A program made the position numbers and the translations under genes. Below the pieces are notes generated by a model. It searched no databases. It was not told where the DNA came from and worked only from the letters and a program-made list of their open reading frames with translations. Of a stretch of DNA of 64,000 nucleotides, positions 26,517-39,200 are shown in pieces; positions within the stretch are counted from its first letter, which is position 1, and each line of letters begins with the position of its first letter. The DNA is from Tenebrio molitor (Eukaryota; Arthropoda; Insecta; Coleoptera; Tenebrionidae), in the NCBI RefSeq assembly GCF_963966145.1, contig NC_091051.1, forward strand, positions 16,988,001 through 17,052,000. The letters are read 5' to 3'.

Positions 26517-27507
26517 CAGGGTGATTCAAGTTTTACCGCCCGCACGATTAACCCTATTAAAAAATTAGTAAAAATTACGAAACTTTAGGGTTACATTCCC
26601 TTCATATAAGGCTTCAAACGTGTACAAAAAATTTTCCCGTATTACTTCATTCAGAGCCATAAAATTTAAAAAATTGATTTTGACCAAAATAAAAAAAAAT
26701 CCGTGCACGCTCATAATTCACAATTAATTCAAAGAACATATTTATGACATTCGCATCAAAAGAAAATGATTTGTTTTTGAATGATTCCAATTTTAATATT
26801 AACACCGAAAAATGATCAAGATTTACAACTGCAGTGTCATAAATAAATACTTCATTGTTGGGAAACATCTGTTGAGAACTTTTCCAGTAATTCTTTAGTC
26901 CTTTTAAGGTACCATAAATAACCCATGTCAACCTCTATTGTGGAAGTGACCGCCCAATTTAATAATAAATCGTAGCTAAATTTTGCACTTTAATATCAAA
27001 TTCTATTTATTTTAAAAACCGGTGATCCTTTCATGATTTCAATGACATCAAATTTTTTTTTACTAAATGTTTGAAAGGACTCTCAGTGAAAAATTATGTA
27101 AATGAATCTAGCGGTTATTGAATTAAAACGAAATAAACTAGGCAAAAATGAATAGGGAATTTTTCCTTTTTTGAATTTTTTATAAATACCGTTTAAAATT
27201 TGTAATGAAATGTGTTAAAAATATATTAATCTACACATTAAATGTAATGTTTAAATTTATTTAAATTTATCTTGTTTTTAAGAATACATGGGAGGATTGG
27301 GGCAATTATTTTGCTTTCCAAGAAAAATTGTGGAATTCCCTATTCATTTTTGCCTAGTTTATTTACTCGTTTCATTAAAAAATTTGAAATTTTTACACAA
27401 TGTTCAATGTTCTACAGCGTTACACAATCATTACTGAATTTTTTGAGAATTTTAAATCGATTAGAAGTGTGTGTTTTCGCTCAGGCGGTAAAACTTGAAT
27501 CACCCTG
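26517..27507. mobile_element. 991-bp non-autonomous Tc1/mariner-type element
   Basis: Terminal inverted repeats CAGGGTGATTCAAGTTTTAC plus CGCC are identical for 24 bp at both ends, each flanked by TA (26515-26516, 27508-27509). No transposase motif is readable; a 94-codon minus-strand ORF at 26647-26931 has no recognisable domain. An inner inverted duplication lies at 27126-27371. Typical of a deletion derivative mobilised in trans. Confidence 0.88.
27126..27371. repeat. Inverted duplication inside the 26517 element
   Basis: Positions 27126-27161 and 27333-27371 are reverse complements, perfect over ATAAACTAGGCAAAAATGAA and on through TAGGGAATT, with a single 3-bp gap near the outer edge. 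The spacer is about 171 bp. The near-identity means the duplication is young relative to the decay around it. Confidence 0.88.
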
Positions 27508-28318
27508 TACAAATAAAATTAAAACATACTGCTAGTGTTATCAGGAACTACGAAATAACAATAATTACTTATTAAAGACAAAAAATTAAGTTTCAGAGGA
27601 GATTTAATAAAAGAATAAGAAAAAAACAACAAACAAGTCTTGATGCAGATTTTCGCTAAATTTTAGTTGATTGCAAGCGGGTCTAAATCTGAAGTTTTAA
27701 ATGTGACACTTGTTAAAAAAATTGTCAAAAAAGTCATAAGACTATCATCGTAAATTTATTACGTATTAATGACGTAGTTAAAGCGGGGATGTCTGAAAAA
27801 AATCAACATAAAGTTGCACTAAGTGAGGACTAAGGGCCAACACTGGCAAGGAAAAACTGAATTAATATGATAAAATTATGCAACACAAAATACATAATAA
27901 ACTATAAATATTTTAATAGTAACAATAGAAAGAGTAAAATTTCAGGCAGACTTACATTAGCGAAAAAACATTGTCCCACTTTATTTTGTCCACAACTGTA
28001 CATTCTTAATAAATAAGACCAATGCCAAAAATTAAATTTTTGAAAAATGTTTTGATCCTTAAAGAATGATTTATCGAAATATTGTGGAGTAATTAACATA
28101 GTTGCGGAAAATTTTCAAAGTGTATACAGTTGAGAACAAACTGTTGTTAAAAAAAAAATGAAAAACATGATGTGGACTTTTGGGTTCTGCTTTGAAATAA
28201 AATAACGATGTCAATAGTTTCGTGTTTAGAAGTTAATTAAAACAGTTAGTTAAAAAAGGAAGTCCATGAAACATAAATCCCACTAAAAAAGTCTTACAAT
28301 ACAGCAAGATGGACTTTT
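27508..28318. other. AT-rich non-coding sequence
   Basis: No ORF, repeat or RNA that I can support. It shares the AT-rich character of the adjacent elements. Confidence 0.4.
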
Positions 28319-28512
28319 TCATATCGGCTGTTCATTTAAATTTATCTTCAAAGTAGAAGTTGAAGAGTTGATTCTGAACACACCACGGATTCGCTGTTTA
28401 AATCTAACCTAATTTTTTGCGTTGTTTGTGTTTTTACTCTGACGAGTGGTGCGTTCACAATCGACTCTTCAACGCCAACTTTGAGGATAAATTTAAACAA
28501 ACACCCGATGCA
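28319..28512. mobile_element. Long imperfect hairpin, fold-back or MITE
   Basis: The left arm (28319-28386) and right arm (28446-28512) pair over about 65 bp with roughly 80% identity by eye. Blocks include TTTAAATTTATC, TCAAAGT, GTTGAAGAGT and CACCAC. The loop is about 59 bp. It could be a small DNA-transposon derivative or a transcribed hairpin; the mismatches favour an old element. Confidence 0.75.
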
Positions 28513-31032
28513 AACCTGGCTGCAGGCCATTATTCTCTGTAATCAAAAGTAGTGCAGTTTTCCTGAACGATCTTAATTAAACAAGCCCATAGAAACTTTT
28601 GAATCGTACTAAGTATGATTTCTGGTTTAAAGAAATAAACTTCTTTTGCCTCCACACATTATCATTTCATTAAATTTGGATGCACTTAGTGACGATAATA
28701 TGAATATTTTTTTTTTCAATTTAGAAATGCACCGATAGTTTTAAAATCACCTGCGGCTACCTTGAGTTACTGCGGCATTTCAGACTATCAAAGAGATGGA
28801 AGATCAAAAGGCAAAACAAAAATCGCAAATAGCAAATTCAAAATAAAACTGGACTTATAACATTTTTCACATTCCGTATCTCATTCATGTTGTGCCGAAT
28901 CCTTGTAGGATAGTTGGTAGCGCGCAATAGTTCCGATATATTCCTTCTTTTTGGTTATGAGATGGGTTGTCTATGCTGTGAGAAAAGAACTCGAGCTGTT
29001 GGCAGCAGTGCAGGGCAATCGCCGTAAGTAAACCTGGCTCGTAGCAGAATAAATTCGTTTAGCGAGTTGACGTGTACGCCTTTTATCGCTTTGCATAATG
29101 CCGGCAATGTAATTTGTTGTTATGTTTACGCAGCTTCAGAAAATCAGACGGCGGCGTCTGTTCAATGTCCCCCGCTAAAAAAAAGAAGAAGAAAACCCTA
29201 AATGCAAAGAGTGTGTTTACCCGTTACCGTAAAAAGTTACCACCTACGCAATTTTCCGGGCTGGCTCATAACGCTTTTTACGTGGCTGAAAGATGGAGGT
29301 TGATAACAGCCAGTAACCATTACCCGGAGGTCTGCTCATCACATCCAGTATACAGCATTACTCGTGAGTGCTCGGCTCGCACGAGCTACGACTTCATAAT
29401 CTTCAAGAGAATCGCCCCCGAGATGGCGGCGACCCTTTTACGTCAAAAATGGCTAGTTCATGGATGCTGTACGCTTTTAATCTTGCCGGGGAGTCACTTA
29501 AACCGGCGCATAAACGAACCGAATTCCTTCTGAAACATTTATCAGGGAAAGGGGGCGGCGATGGATCGTAGGTTGTGTGAAGGAATCGGCCGACACCCTC
29601 TCCTGATAATTTTAATTATGCTTCTGCGTCCTTTTTTCATTTGCGCTGGGATTTCGTAATTTGCATATAAATGGGTGTATTACAAAAATTGCGTCAGTGC
29701 TGTTGTCAGGTTAGTTCCACGATGGGGAGCGGAGCAGACGGCATGGCCGTTTCGTTTTATTTTATTCGCGTGTGGGATAAATAACACATCTTTTCTGTTG
29801 CCGCAACATCTCGGCAAACAGACCGAGAAATGTAGCAATAAGAGGATTAGTTAGACTCGCGCTCACTTGAGCAGCTCCGGTCACATTTCCTAAAGCTTCA
29901 AAAATGGCTTTCAGTCGTTGATCTTTTCCCAAGATGATGACAAATTAACCTGGGACCCCCATCACGATAAAACACCAAAAATTTCACTTACCACGCAGTT
30001 TTAATAATTACAAGGGACCCGTATCTCCACTAATTCAAAACGACCGTTCCTGTGTGATTACAAGGGAGCCCTCCGACCCACCTATATCGGGGGTGGGCCA
30101 TAATTTTTGCTCCATTGTACCCGCGCGGCGTACATATTTTACTGTATAAGCCGCGGTATTATCAGTGGACCCTCGTCGGTAGCTTACAACCCCTTTATTG
30201 GGGGTCATAAACACGGTCCTTCTGGGGTTGTATCAGGACCGGTGGTGGTATTGAGCGCTGCGGCGTCGAGCTCGCTTTGATTACTCCCTAATCCCCCCGA
30301 AAAAATGACGAATTTAATCAGTACTTTTCCGGTGAGTGAAAGGACTCCGGACTTATCTTTCGAAAATGTCGATTAATATCGGAGCGGAGCCGCCTGATTG
30401 AGCGAGGGGCTTTCTCTGAAGACTCACTAAACACCAATGGAACGAATTCGTTTGAACTCACAGAAAGCCGAATTCATCAACTTTCCCGAATTAAGGCGGT
30501 TGTGCACTTCTTTATATACCTGGCCCGGATTTCGTCCGGGCCCTGTCATAACTCCGGGACATTACCGCACTCGTAAATCACGCACCATATTGCGGACCGG
30601 AGCTGAAATTCGCGATTATTGCCGAACGTGCGACTCGAGCCGGCTTCGGACAAATAAAAGGCAAGAGTTGCGCAATTTAAAACCTGCAAGATAAAATCCC
30701 AGATAGGTTCGCTACTTCCGTACAATTCCCCGAATTAATCTAACATTCGAAACGGATTCAACCCATCATGAACCTAAATTGCACAGCCTTTGCAAAGTTG
30801 TCTAGTTGTCTTCCCGTACAGTCGTTAATAAATTTCCTTTTGCAGGCTGCAATTCGGAAGAAGGTGTTTTCTGTCAAGCAAACTCCAAAATTTTTGTGTC
30901 CGCTCGCTTTCAGAATCGACCTTTTTCTCAAATTCGATTACCACTTTTGTAATTTTACTCAAAGGTTAAGTATATAAAAGTATTCATTACATTTCAGTCA
31001 ACCACACAAATATCAAATATCCTGGGAAAGTA
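28513..31032. other. Non-coding, intron-like sequence
   Basis: GC-richer from 28880 to 30760. An 8-bp perfect hairpin, GGCCCGGA/TCCGGGCC with a 5-nt loop, lies at 30522-30542. A tRNA A-box-like string occurs near 28912 without a B box. No gene found. Confidence 0.45.
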
Positions 31033-31369
31033 TCGGGCGTTCAAATGAAATCCTGGGCTGGGACGGCGTTAGAAACCATCAATTTTTTTGCTTTTTTAAA
31101 GTGTAAATTGACAGTTGTAATTAAAGCGTGTTCACAGCTAACCTAAAATTTATAAACAAAAAATCTTATGTTTTTAAAATAGCATAATCGACGATTCCTA
31201 TTCTCGAAATAAATATCTAAGGGTACTCTTTGCTGAAAAAAACATGTTCCGATTAAACATAAACAGATGTCATTTGTGTCAAACGGCGGGAAATTCAAAC
31301 TTTACACTGTTCCAAATGGTTTACTTTTTTCAACGCCTACTCAGCTCGTGTTTTCATCTGATCGCACGA
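31033..31369 (-). mobile_element. MITE family 1, copy 1
   Basis: Left end TCGGGCGTTCAAATGAAATC, right end the diverged complement TGATCGCACGA, each flanked by TA (31031-31032, 31370-31371). Interior blocks such as ACGGCGGGAAATTCAAACTT and AGCTAACCTAAAATTTATAA are shared with 57227 and, inverted, with 61777. 337 bp, no ORF. Confidence 0.85.
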
Positions 31370-31375
31370 TACATT

Positions 31376-31393
31376 CATACATACATACATACA
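31376..31393. repeat. CATA microsatellite
   Basis: Four to five CATA units directly outside the right TA of MITE copy 1. Confidence 0.85.
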
Positions 31394-32788
31394 AACTACA
31401 TGAGCAATTTTTAAAAATCTAATAAGCTAATAAGCCAAAAAGGAACTTGCAAACTGTTACCGTTTTAGATAAAATATCTCAAATTTTAGTGGTGATTCGG
31501 CTGAAACTATGTAAGGAATCTATTTCTGAAAATCTTAATCGTTATCGCTAGTTGTAATAAAGCAGTTATCTGCAAAATTTCCAATTTGAAGCTCGATAAC
31601 TGCAATTATAATATTATTAGTACAAGATAATCTAGTTATGGTTTTATTACGTCTCATAGGAACAATTTTAAGCAATTTTAAGTTATCTATAATGATCCTT
31701 GATTGCTTTAAGGATCATTAAATTTCCTTGAAACAGTAGAAAATCATGTATTACTGAGAAGCTTGAGCTAAAAATTGACAATAAAATTAAGAAGTCATTA
31801 CAAAACAGTTTCGGCGGTGATATGTGTTAGATTTTTGTCGCTTTTGTGCAGACAGGGATGAAAGAGGCGTTGCAGTGGCAAATAAATAATGTGTAGAACT
31901 TATGATAGCTTGAAAAATGAATAAGTGAAACTGCGAGAGCAATTACTGTAGTTTGGAGCCTCGCTCCTGTATCATTACTGGTCTAATAGGATTCTCGCTT
32001 TGAATCATCTGGGAGAGAATCGTTTCATTACTATAATGAGTTCTGCTCTCGCTTTCGCCATTGTGTTTACTCTATTCCATCGTTAATAAGATGGGGATCG
32101 AAATTACAAATAGATGACATATCATCTCTGGGTTGATTGTACAAATCTGACTCAACATTCGCCCACTCCACCCATCAATTCGCCGTAATGGCTTCGGCAT
32201 GCGATTGATAATTTGGCCGCCGAAGTTTTTCCAGCGGTTAACGTGATTTTATTCGTCTCCGGTTATAAAAACTAAATGAAAATTTTATGAAGGAAAGTGC
32301 GGAGTGTATCTGATGCGGGTGTAAAAAAGAGTCGGATTTATCGTTTGGAGAAGTTTCAAAATTACACAAACTTTTCTATAACCCACTATCAATTTTATTA
32401 AGGTATTTAACTTTATATTTTTACGACGCCCTAGGTGGAGGAAAAAACAAGACATTAGCAGAGGAGGAAAATTAAAAGCTGTCAAGTGAAAGCTATCTGG
32501 TATGTTTAAATGAAAAAAGTTGCAAGAAGTGTAACGACAAAAATCTAATCATCCGAATAAAATGGGCCGTTTCCGGCGAAATAATTCGCGAAAATTGAGA
32601 TAAACCGGCAGAGTTGTTTAATTTGTGAACGCACAAATGCGGAAATTACAACAAAAAAAAAAACCGGGGGTGAGTGGAACAAATCATACAATTTTTGACA
32701 ATTTTAGGAAAATGCGGTACGTTGACGATCATTTCCCAGTCTTGCAGAGCGCTCTTTTGTAGTACAATGCGTTAAAATCTTCACTCAC
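31394..32788. other. Intron downstream of the exon (minus strand), no gene seen
   Basis: AT-rich non-coding sequence. The segment starts, on the minus strand, with the donor GTGAGTGA at 32788-32781. No second exon was recognised in it. Confidence 0.5.
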
Positions 32789-33001
32789 CGTTGTGAACGA
32801 GCAGTGTCGAGTCCCTGGCTAGAGCTAGTTCCGAGTCGGTGAGGGTGGCGTCCGAGGCGTTCTCAGATGTGGGGGTGTCGCTCAGACCCGCGGGTTGTTG
32901 GTACAATGGATGTTGATAGGTATGCTGTGAGCCGTATCTGCGGGGTGATTCCTCGCCCTCAGACCCGCTGAGGCTGTACGCGGGGTACAGTCGCCCCTTG
33001 C
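32789..33001 (-). CDS. Internal coding exon of a large minus-strand gene (teneurin-like cytoplasmic region, tentative)
   Basis: On the minus strand a pyrimidine-rich tract ending TTCCAG precedes position 33001, and the exon ends at 32789 directly before GTGAGTGA. The 213-nt exon is open in only one useful frame. It enters with two bases completing a codon and leaves with one base, so both flanking introns are phase 1 and the exon could be skipped without a frameshift. The roughly 70 residues are rich in Ser, Thr, Glu, Tyr and Gln, with no membrane segment, and include YPAYSLSGSEGEESPRRYGS and later SDTPTSENASDATLTDSE. Acidic serine clusters and a TLTDSE-like motif recall the intracellular N-terminus of teneurins, which are type II membrane adhesion receptors. 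That identity comes from memory of the family and is tentative; another signalling or adhesion protein is possible. That it is a real exon is much surer: codon-like composition, strong splice sites, and clearly higher GC than its surroundings. Confidence 0.85.
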
Positions 33002-35671
33002 CTGGAAGAGAGAAAAAAATATGATTTCAAAACAATTCCGGAAAAAGTGCTCCTCCGAGACCGAACTCGAAACTTGACGAGGGGGTAATTAATTAGATAT
33101 TCTGCATTTATCCTGGCGGAGGCGAGCAAACAGCGGTGTTGGTTCAAGGGGGGTGCGCCAGCCCCCCGAGCAAACAGATACACTTTAATTCGTTTACATA
33201 CATTATGCGGGGGTGCTTATTAAAGTTTTAACACTGCTCTATCCGCTTGGTGTTTGGCGACGAGTGGAAGATGTAATGGAGCGACGGATGAAATTCAGAT
33301 TCACTGCAGATAGTTTTTGAGAAAAATCGGGGCCGCTCCGTAGATGGGTGCGCATCGAACGGAAAAATCGGAGCAGTCGGTGGCGAACCCCCGTTTAATT
33401 GACGGGTGCGTCGGGGGCGGCGGGACCGCCGTCGATGAAGCGAGCGATGATTCAGTTGTCGTTGTCGGGCAATCAGCGGGTATTCCCCGGAGGCACATTA
33501 CGTCTCGCACCTCAAGTCATCCTTCATCTCCGGCTGTGAGCTCGTCACATCTCTTCGACGCCTTATGGCACGCACGGGCCGTCCCCGGAGACGCACCACT
33601 GACGTAATTCGCACCGTTCCCGGCGGAGGCCGCATGATTGCCGGAAGATGCCGCATGAATACGACGCCAAGCACACTTATTCCCATTGTGATGGAAAAAA
33701 GTGGCGGAATCCGCACGCACTTTTCTACAAATATGTTTACAAAGTGACTGAATACTCGACGAACTTTACAAAGCTGCTTCCAGTGCTTGGTATTCCGGCC
33801 GTGTTTATTCTCTACCAGGCGAAAAAGAAACGACAAGAATGAGGTCGGAGAAGGTGGATTCGCCTAATCTCGCCGTAGACCAAACATGCAAAATTACAAA
33901 AACCTACCAGAACCAGACAAAGATTCACAATTTTTGATCAGTTCTTTTAAAGGAAAAGGCGTCCACACGAAATTCGTCTCACAATCAATATTACATGGAT
34001 TAAGTGCCACAGAATTTCAACTGGACATAAATCCTGTAATCTAGCGGGCAACTGGTGATCAAACTTAAGTATTTAAGTCAAACGACAAGCTAAAAGTAAA
34101 AAATAATGAATACGATGAATATAAAAATGCGGCACTTTAGATTAAGAAGAGTCGACGTCGTTTCCGTAGAAACCAGAACTGGGGGCACTATTCTGAGAGG
34201 GTGAATACATTGATTTTCAGTGGTTTAATCTCCATCCCGTAAAATTTCATAATTTATCTCTTGCATTTCTGAAGATAAATAGTCGGGATACTCAGCCCTG
34301 GTGGTGGTGGTGGAACAAACCGATACAATTTATAAAGCGTGCAAAGTCCTTCCCCTTTAATAATAATGACCGGACTATTGGCTCCAATTTTTTGGGTCTT
34401 TTAGCGAACAATGAAAATTTCAACGCCGCAGCTTTTTAATATTTATGAGCAAATCATTTTGAGCCAAAACAAATATGATGAATGTGTTTTATGTTTTAAT
34501 CAGCATTTTGACAAAATTTACATCGATCAATTCATGTCAGGTGTCCTTGATAATGTACTTTTCGCAACCAAGGTGTTAACCACCTGCTTTTCACTTTCAC
34601 CTCAACTAACGCGACTTGGTGTGAAATCGAGGAAAATGCAATTGTAATTAACATTATCGCCGTCTTTATTTTTCGCTTGGCAATTAGTTTGTACAAAACG
34701 GAGGGTCGAAAGAGGGATCAGGAACGTCGGATTGATGGGAGACAGTTATGATCGGGATCGCTTTTTTATTGGGGGAAGTCCCGAATCGTTGTAGGAACTG
34801 GTCGGATGGAGTTCGCGGTTCGTTGGCTCGGCTTGTGCGGATTTATGCAATGACCTCAGCTCCGGACAGATTTATTACTTTTAATAACTAGCATATAAGA
34901 ACTATCGAGTAAATCACAAACTTCCTAAACTGGTTAACATTAGGTTTTATTGTGTTTCTCTTTCTCCCTCGTAAAGCCTCCGCTCGCGTTAATTCAAACT
35001 TTCCCAGGACGGCTGGAAGGGAAAAAACACTAAATTTGCCCCGTTCGTCATTCCTCTCACGACAGAAAAACCTACGACATTGCGTTCGGTGTAGTTTTTT
35101 CAGGCCGCCGCCGAAATTCAAAGTTCACCGTACGCCGCCGCCACAGTCAATTTATTTTTAATCGTTTCTGTGCGCTTTTGTGCGAGACAATTTATTGCCA
35201 CACCACAAACTAAATATATTCTGTTGAATTATATCAAATTTATACCAAACATTCACGGAAATATCCACGAGTTTAATAAAACCGTTGCTATTTTTTACAA
35301 ATTGTTTTCGTTTATATTTTATTAATAGACAAAGTGGTTCGAAATTATCGAATACATTTTTATACCGGAAAAATGCGGAGGAAATTATTGCGGTAAATGG
35401 AATTATCGGTCGAAAGTTTTAAGAGCGATCGAGGCGATCAGGCGAGATTAGCAAATTATTAGTCACCAAATCTGTCAACTTTATAGAACAAAGTTAGTGG
35501 CGAATAACTTGGCGCAACAATGTTATTCCAAGACTCGAAGTTCAACAATGGGTCCTTTATTCAATGGTCTTGTCTGCGCCAATTAGAAATTTGAGGGAAA
35601 AGTGCGAAGGCTAAGGTCGTTGAATTTTTTTCAGTATGCAAAAAGACAAACGACAGACATTCTATAATTAT
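33002..35671. other. Intron upstream of the exon (minus strand), no gene seen
   Basis: GC-rich to about 33850, with several overlapping ORFs on both strands (for example 33344-33607 plus and 33498-33836 minus). None has a domain, and the mutual overlap argues for chance. The rest is mixed composition, with a short GGT run at about 34301-34313. Confidence 0.5.
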
Positions 35672-36250
35672 TTTGTTCGATACCTCTCTAGAAAACGAGT
35701 TTGTATCCATAGTTACCAGTGGGTGAAGGTTCCTCTTTCGTTCACTTCATTTTCGCTCATCGTTTTTCGCTCACTGTCTTTCACTCACTGGTTTTCATTC
35801 ACTCGTAAATTTTTCGAATTCTTTCCGATTTAATCGAATGCAGGTTTATTTACAAGCTCCGAAGAAGATAGCAGCATGGCTATTGAAACGTCAGCTACCC
35901 AGCAATCCAGACGACCGCGGCACAACCCGGAAAACAGTAACCCTCTTTCCGATTTACTTGTTTATGATTTTTTAGACAACATTTGGTAAGTCGCGGGTCT
36001 TCCAGGACATCATCATGATTTCCACAACGTGCACACAACCACTTTTGACGTTACAGAAGTTTGTTTATTTTGTTTTTTATTTTTTTCCATAGCAACAGAT
36101 CCGCCCAAAAATGTGATTTATGTTTATTTAAAATTTTGAATGCATACAATGTTACGGACTCACTTTGTAAGCTCAGCTCGACTTCTTGACGAAACGCAAT
36201 TCGCGTGAACGAAAGCTTTGCCTTCTTCACTCTTACTCTAAACAACTATT
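35672..36250 (-). mobile_element. Repeat family E, copy B (longer copy with a small ORF)
   Basis: Inverted relative to copy A at 10408-10895, with clear alignment at both ends and in the GTGCACACAACCAC region. It carries about 124 bp absent from copy A, lying between two direct copies of CTTTCCGATTTA (35821-35832 and 35945-35956). Terminal sequences are imperfect inverted repeats: ATAGTTACCAGTGGGTGAAGG-like at 35709 and its counterpart ending near 36248. The flanks TTGTATCC and TTGTATTG could be a decayed 8-bp target duplication, which would fit hAT- or P-type elements, but this is weak. Confidence 0.7.
35876..35989 (+). CDS. Small ORF with splice-like borders inside repeat copy B
   Basis: The ATG at 35876 opens 37 codons: MAIETSATQQSRRPRHNPEN, then SNPLSDLLVYDFLDNIW and a stop. 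An AG at 35842-35843 after CGAATGC and a GTAAGTCG donor starting at 35986, just before the stop, make it look like a first coding exon whose reading continues downstream in an intact element. A basic RRPRH patch is followed by a hydrophobic/acidic end. I recognise no domain. It could be the N-terminus of the element's lost transposase or a captured host fragment. Copy A lacks it but keeps the sequence around the donor. Confidence 0.3.
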   Translation: MAIETSATQQSRRPRHNPENSNPLSDLLVYDFLDNIW

Positions 36251-39200
36251 GTATTGTTGCATTTGATTTACTCACGAGAATAGTTTAAAAGAAGTTGTCG
36301 GGGGTGAGTTTTGAGCCTGGGCAATCGTGTATAGCGGGGTGCTGTTCGGCGGGCCGTAAATAATTCATTTGGTGAATGTGAGCCGTTATAAATACCGTCG
36401 CGACTCCTGCTCCAGGTATGAAATATGGTCGAAGTTGGTAGTAAGGGCGCACCTGTCTGCAGCCACGTCCCGACGCTCCGCCATGTTCGGGTACCATCCG
36501 CATTGCAAATTAGGAACGCATCTGGTATCGACGTCCTCTTCACGCTGCAATAGTCGGGCGCCGTCGACGACGATTAAATTAAAAATTACCCGAGATCGGT
36601 ATCGCGGCCGATTAACGAGCGGCCTTTGTACCGCGAAATAGAGATTTAATCGGACCGTGTTTTATATGAATATTGAATTGATAGCGGGCCGTAAATATAC
36701 AGGACTGGGGACCGATAAGATCCTAATCGTTTGATGACAGTCGATGTATTTGCGTCCTTAATGTTCCGTTAGTGTTTGCGAATACGGGCGAGGGTGAATT
36801 ACATCAGCGCCACGTGCCCCTTTACCATATTTTCCTATTAATTTACTAATTCATCTTCGTCAGTGAGCTCGTGGGATTTTTTGCAGTCAACGAGCAGTAT
36901 GTTCGGTTTCGCATATAATAGGGTCGATTCCTGGTGAATGTCAACCTAAGCACTGATTATGATAGATGACAAGTGCCAAGGGTGTCCTCCACGAAGAGGG
37001 TTCGCGTGCTGCTCGGCACACGTCTTGAGGAGCGGTTTTTGCGGACCTGTCATTTCGACCGCCGCTTGACCGCTACACAATACGCCCCTGCCACTAATTA
37101 AATTCACGTTGAAATCGTCACCGACAGAATATAAAAAGAATTCAAGAGCTACATTTGAAAAGCGCGCCAATAAAATGAGGTGGCAGCATTGGTCACCAAA
37201 CAGAGGTAAGGGATAAATCCGACGTACGTCATTCAGTATTGTATATTATTAAAGAAGGATGGCAGCCTGGTCGCGAGTCCGATTCACCGACATATTCATT
37301 CTAATGTCAAGCGAAGCTGTAACAATACATAACCTAATCTTTATGTTATTTGTAAAAGTGTTTATTTGGGTTTGAACAGTGGCTAATATGTTGCGGTACA
37401 TCAGTAGGTACCTAGATTTCAGTGCGACGTCTCTCGTAAGTATCTTGTTAAATCGGTGTGAAAAAAGTGAATATGTATCTAAAACTTTAAAACAGCTCTT
37501 CACATCACAATACTTCAGAGGTTCTGGCTGTAAATTGTGTGAAAAATTGTTGTAGACGAACATGATTTAATTTTAACCAACTTACAAGCAAATTATGATC
37601 CACATTTTAATAAGGTTTGAGATAATAATGTTGTAAGTTTATCCATCACTTTATGAAAGAAAATTAGGAAAAACATGCTCCACCCATACGAAAACAACTT
37701 TTGTGAAACTTTCAGGACTTGAAGACATCTTTGTTTGAATAATTATTCCAGAATTGGCAACTAACTAAATTAGCGAAACCCTTTTACATCAAATTTTACT
37801 TTCTGCTGAACTGACGCAACATTTCCCCAGGTGGCATCGTCAGGGCCGTAATACAACCAAATTTACCTTATTTGTTATTATTGAACCATCCCCATTACTA
37901 GTTTTCTCCATTACCAACGGTTTCAGACTTCGCACTAATAAATATAAACCAGAAGGGACGACCTTTAACATTATTAATCAAGTGAGCTTTTCAAAGCGAT
38001 CACATATCAAATGGTCTAATTGTTTAAATTTTATTTCTTCAGGCACATATCCTTGTTTTCGTGTAAAAGTAATACTCGATTCTCTATATTACATTATAAT
38101 GATGTGTGAAGGATCTTGTGCAATTAATTTCTTTAGGTAACGTTCGTATTTTATTATTTGTTAACAATGAAGATTAAAAGGCAGAAGCCTTTTGGCGTAA
38201 CGAAACTCGAGCATTATCTGAAATCAGTAAAACTTTGCAAAACGCGAATCTCAACAATCACGCTGTGTTTAATTGTTTTAATTTGTTTTGAGCGGACTGG
38301 ATGGTTCGTTACTGCAACTCGAACGCATAATAGTTTCAACAAATTAAAACAATGCGGCTCATTAGTCGTTTCTTTTGTAGCTATTTGTACGGGGAGCGTT
38401 TAATTCCGTAAGGAAACATAACAATTTCTTCACAGGAAGTTTGGTTCGGCATCTGTTCCGAATGATGACACATTGATGGTGGCCAACCATATAGCGACGG
38501 TTAAAAATAATAATTATTGTCATAGCTGGTTATGTCATCTAATTATATTTATTATTACATCATGCCGAACTCAATTAATTGGGTTAACTCAACCCACCGT
38601 TCCGTTTTGTAATTTTCTACCTACCATTTATGTACGGTGTGACAAATCGGATCGGAGGACCGTGTTAGGGTGCTGCTTAAAATTTTTAGTTTCAATTCGG
38701 AGTCGATCTAGAACCGCTCCTCGATAAATTAATCAAAGTCGAGCCAATAACGAGAGGAGACATCGAAAATTGCACAATTTGGGCGAACGCTTTGTTGTTT
38801 CTTTTATGTTCGTCGGCATAATTTTCTTAGAAATAAAATGTTATATTTATTGCGATGAAACAACATAAAATAAAAATTATTACGGCGCTTTTACATCATT
38901 TTTTTACTTTCGTCGTGTAAAAAATAATCATAAACGTAATGTATGTTGTGCAAACTTTTTTTATTCACTCTTTAATGTACCTGGGAATATACTTTATCCA
39001 CATTTTTAACGTTAACGGTTAATTTTATAAAGGAGGCAATTAAGCCTACCGGTAGCGCTTTAGTTTGCACATTAAACCTACCGCGGACAATTTCTTTCGT
39101 CATAAAGTGTTGAAATTAATGTGTAGGAGGTGACACGGTCGGTACAACGGGCGCTGCTTGTTCTTCATTACGAAAAGTACAAGAAGTTGCAATCGATACT

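Noticed and set aside
28909..28930. tRNA A-box-like string (GATAGTTGGTAGCGCGC)
   Set aside because: No B box or pairing stems follow at tRNA distance.
33344..33836. Overlapping GC-rich ORFs next to the real exon
   Set aside because: Both strands are open at once and none continues the exon frame through a splice site; judged intronic.
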